Below are positions 63,793 through 64,000 of a stretch of 64,000 bases of DNA, piece by piece; position 1 is the first letter of the stretch, and every line of letters begins with the position of its first letter. The notes below the pieces were generated by a model. It saw nothing but the letters and a program-made list of their open reading frames with translations. It was not told where the DNA came from and did not search any database. The DNA lies in contig JALJEE010001021.1 in assembly GCA_023231475.1 (NCBI GenBank), forward strand, positions 21,881 to 85,880, given 5' to 3'. A program made the translations under genes and the position numbers. This DNA is from Seison nebaliae (Eukaryota > Rotifera > Pararotatoria > Seisonacea > Seisonidae).

Positions 63793-64000
63793 TTAAAATT
63801 CCCATGGGGATAAGCATGAAAAAAGAGAAAAAAAATCATCCTCTGTATCGATAAAAAGACGTAATTGATTGAGGGAATCGCGGTTAATAGGTAGAGTTGA
63901 GGTGGAATCGTATGTTGAGATGAAATTCTTAAGATCGGTTACAGAAATGTTTGGAGATAACCGGTAATATCTGACAGTGTATGTGAAGACGGAATGGGTG
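63793..64000 (-). CDS. C-terminal fragment of an unknown protein (window edge)
   Basis: A minus-strand frame stays open for 68 codons from the right edge and ends at a TAA at 63795-63793. The peptide (including YTVRYYRLSPNISVTDLKNF and NRDSLNQLRLFIDTEDDFF) has balanced composition, and a frame this long is unlikely by chance at this A+T content. No family is recognised. Confidence 0.45.
   Translation of the reverse strand, partial: THSVFTYTVRYYRLSPNISVTDLKNFISTYDSTSTLPINRDSLNQLRLFIDTEDDFFSLFSCLSPWEF

Noticed and set aside
1-64000. CRISPR arrays, operons, bacterial promoters or ribosome binding sites
   Set aside because: The window is clearly spliced eukaryotic nuclear DNA. No regularly spaced direct repeats of array type were seen.
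1-64000. tRNA and rRNA genes
   Set aside because: No convincing cloverleaf with matching A and B boxes and no rRNA-like segment was recognised by eye. A covariance-model search would be needed to exclude a tRNA.

Overview
Nuclear eukaryotic DNA, about 70% A+T, with intron-containing genes. Almost all introns are 41-72 nt. The gene set (a Pax6-class paired-domain gene, an ALX/aristaless-like homeobox gene, a GPR158-type receptor, a GH18 chitinase, a p66/GATAD2-like protein) points to a bilaterian animal, most likely a small arthropod. Short introns, high A+T and abundant Asn/Gln runs would fit an acariform (astigmatan) mite, but that assignment is inference. Exon models were built by hand from reading frame, GT-AG ends and protein family. 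Every multi-exon model sums to a whole number of codons.

Layout. 1-262 (-): edge fragment of an NHL-type beta-propeller protein. 2904-4601 (+): DOMON/cytochrome b561 ferric-reductase-like protein (FRRS1 type). 8278-11104 (+): gamma-glutamyltransferase. About 12.6-14.3 kb: decayed non-LTR retrotransposon pieces. 15231-19467 (+): ELP1, the Elongator scaffold. 21877-23376 (+): paired-like (ALX-type) homeobox gene, convergent with 24184-27041 (-), a Pax6-class paired-domain gene that lacks a homeodomain. 30021-32004 (-): mitochondrial ERAL1 GTPase, head-to-head with 32169-34693 (+), an unrecognised 606-aa protein. 34.85-35.76 kb: another decayed reverse transcriptase. 36536-36856 (+): Piercer (PIERCE) ciliary microtubule inner protein. 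37070-38912 (+): GH18 chitinase, whose last exon overlaps the last exon of 38826-41976 (-), a GPR158/179-type class C receptor. 41977-58838: about 17 kb with no recognisable gene. 58839-61964 (+): p66/GATAD2-like chromatin protein. 62829-63574 (-): short RBR (RING-IBR-RING) protein. 63793-64000 (-): edge fragment of an unknown protein.

The genes are unrelated housekeeping, signalling and developmental loci, not a pathway cluster. The most striking window-wide feature is the 5' splice site. In the nine recognised spliced genes, 41 of 44 introns begin GTT and the other three GTG, instead of the usual GTA/GTG followed by AGT. The second is the Pax6-class gene with an intact paired domain but a long Asn/Gln-rich tail where the homeodomain should be.
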